This document shows positions 63,803 through 64,000 of a stretch of 64,000 nt of DNA, piece by piece. The notes beneath the pieces were generated by a model. The model saw only the letters and a list, made by a program, of their open reading frames with translations, had not been told where the DNA came from and made no database searches. The stretch covers positions 37,102 to 101,101 of the forward strand of contig NZ_UAUI01000015.1 in NCBI RefSeq assembly GCF_900455735.1. Reading direction: 5' to 3'. A program made the translations under genes and the position numbers. Origin of the DNA: Rhodococcus wratislaviensis (GTDB taxonomy: Bacteria > Actinomycetota > Actinomycetes > Mycobacteriales > Mycobacteriaceae). How positions within the stretch are numbered: the stretch's first letter is position 1; every line of letters begins with the position of its first letter.

Positions 63803-64000
63803 GTGGCTCCATCCACCACAACTCAACGCAACGTCGTGTTCGTCGACGGCATCCGCACTCCGTTCGGCAAGGCCGGCCCCAAAGGCATCTACGCGGAGAC
63901 CCGCGCGGACGACCTCGTCGTCAAGACCATCCGCGAGCTGCTTCGCCGTAATCCGCAGCTCGACCCCGCGCGCATCGACGAGGTCGCCATCGCCGCGACC
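63803..64000 (+). CDS. fadA: acetyl-CoA C-acyltransferase (thiolase), 3' partial
   Basis: The first 66 codons of a thiolase (VVFVDGIRTPFGKAGPKGIY, then the LR-NPQLDPARIDEVAIA segment). The GTG start has AGGAGG 8 bases upstream. Thiolases of this type perform the last step of beta-oxidation and are usually followed by fadB, which would lie outside the window. The active-site Cys (about residue 90) is not reached. Confidence 0.9.
   Translation, partial: MAPSTTTQRNVVFVDGIRTPFGKAGPKGIYAETRADDLVVKTIRELLRRNPQLDPARIDEVAIAAT

Noticed and set aside
1..64000. CRISPR arrays, insertion sequences or prophage
   Set aside because: No regularly spaced repeats, transposase-like proteins, integrases or phage structural genes were recognised.

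Overview
The window is a 64 kb stretch of a high-GC, mycolic-acid-containing actinobacterium, most likely a Rhodococcus or close relative. Supporting signs are the mannoside and arabinan envelope genes (pgsA, patA, pimA, aftC), a wax-ester/triacylglycerol synthase, the coproporphyrin-type haem genes (hemE, hemY, hemQ), a 6C-type RNA, many GTG/TTG starts with 4-base ATGA/GTGA overlaps, and gene order that, from memory, matches M. tuberculosis in two blocks (about Rv2580c-Rv2614c and Rv2670c-Rv2681). These taxonomic and synteny statements come from recognition, not from a database search.

Layout. 1-6.3 kb: accessory genes, namely a 5'-truncated ABC half-transporter, a double degenerate HD-GYP/LuxR regulator, an amine-dehydrogenase-like oxidoreductase, and an ArsR-SRPBCC-RibD-like cassette. 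6.3-12.2 kb: a compact permease-DUF1989-DUF1989-carboxyltransferase operon with a divergent TetR regulator. It resembles guanidine/urea carboxylase modules, but the carboxylase lacks its biotin carboxylase and biotin-carrier domains. 12.3-14 kb: an orphan pair resembling ESX secretion substrates. 14-31 kb: conserved core with hisS, a metallo-hydrolase, two cyclophilins, rel, apt, a solute-binding lipoprotein, secF-secD-yajC, ruvBAC and yebC, then a GntR-membrane protein pair. 31.4-42.6 kb: vitamin B6 (pdxS, pdxT) interleaved with two TesB thioesterases, then the thrS-HIT-pgsA-patA-pimA-nudix operon for phosphatidylinositol mannosides. 42.6-47 kb: rtcB, six tRNA genes, a stand-alone LeuA regulatory-domain protein behind a leaderless branched-chain-amino-acid leader peptide, a 6C-type RNA and an MFS transporter. 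47-53.3 kb: small L7/L12-like protein, GNAT, zapE, RibD-like reductase, secreted hydrolase, aftC, msrB. 53.3-58.8 kb: a BisC-like molybdoenzyme and hemQ-hemY-hemE. 58.9-64 kb: DUF3000 protein, a divergent esterase and wax-ester synthase with KstR-like operators, an RNase D-like protein and the start of a thiolase gene.

The core genes are ordinary. The most interesting content is regulatory or accessory: the carboxylase-truncated DUF1989 operon, the LeuA-domain attenuator, the 6C RNA with a palindromic promoter, the paired KstR-like operators, and the degenerate HD-GYP regulator with an unexplained strong terminator next to it. No insertion sequences, prophage genes or CRISPR arrays were seen.
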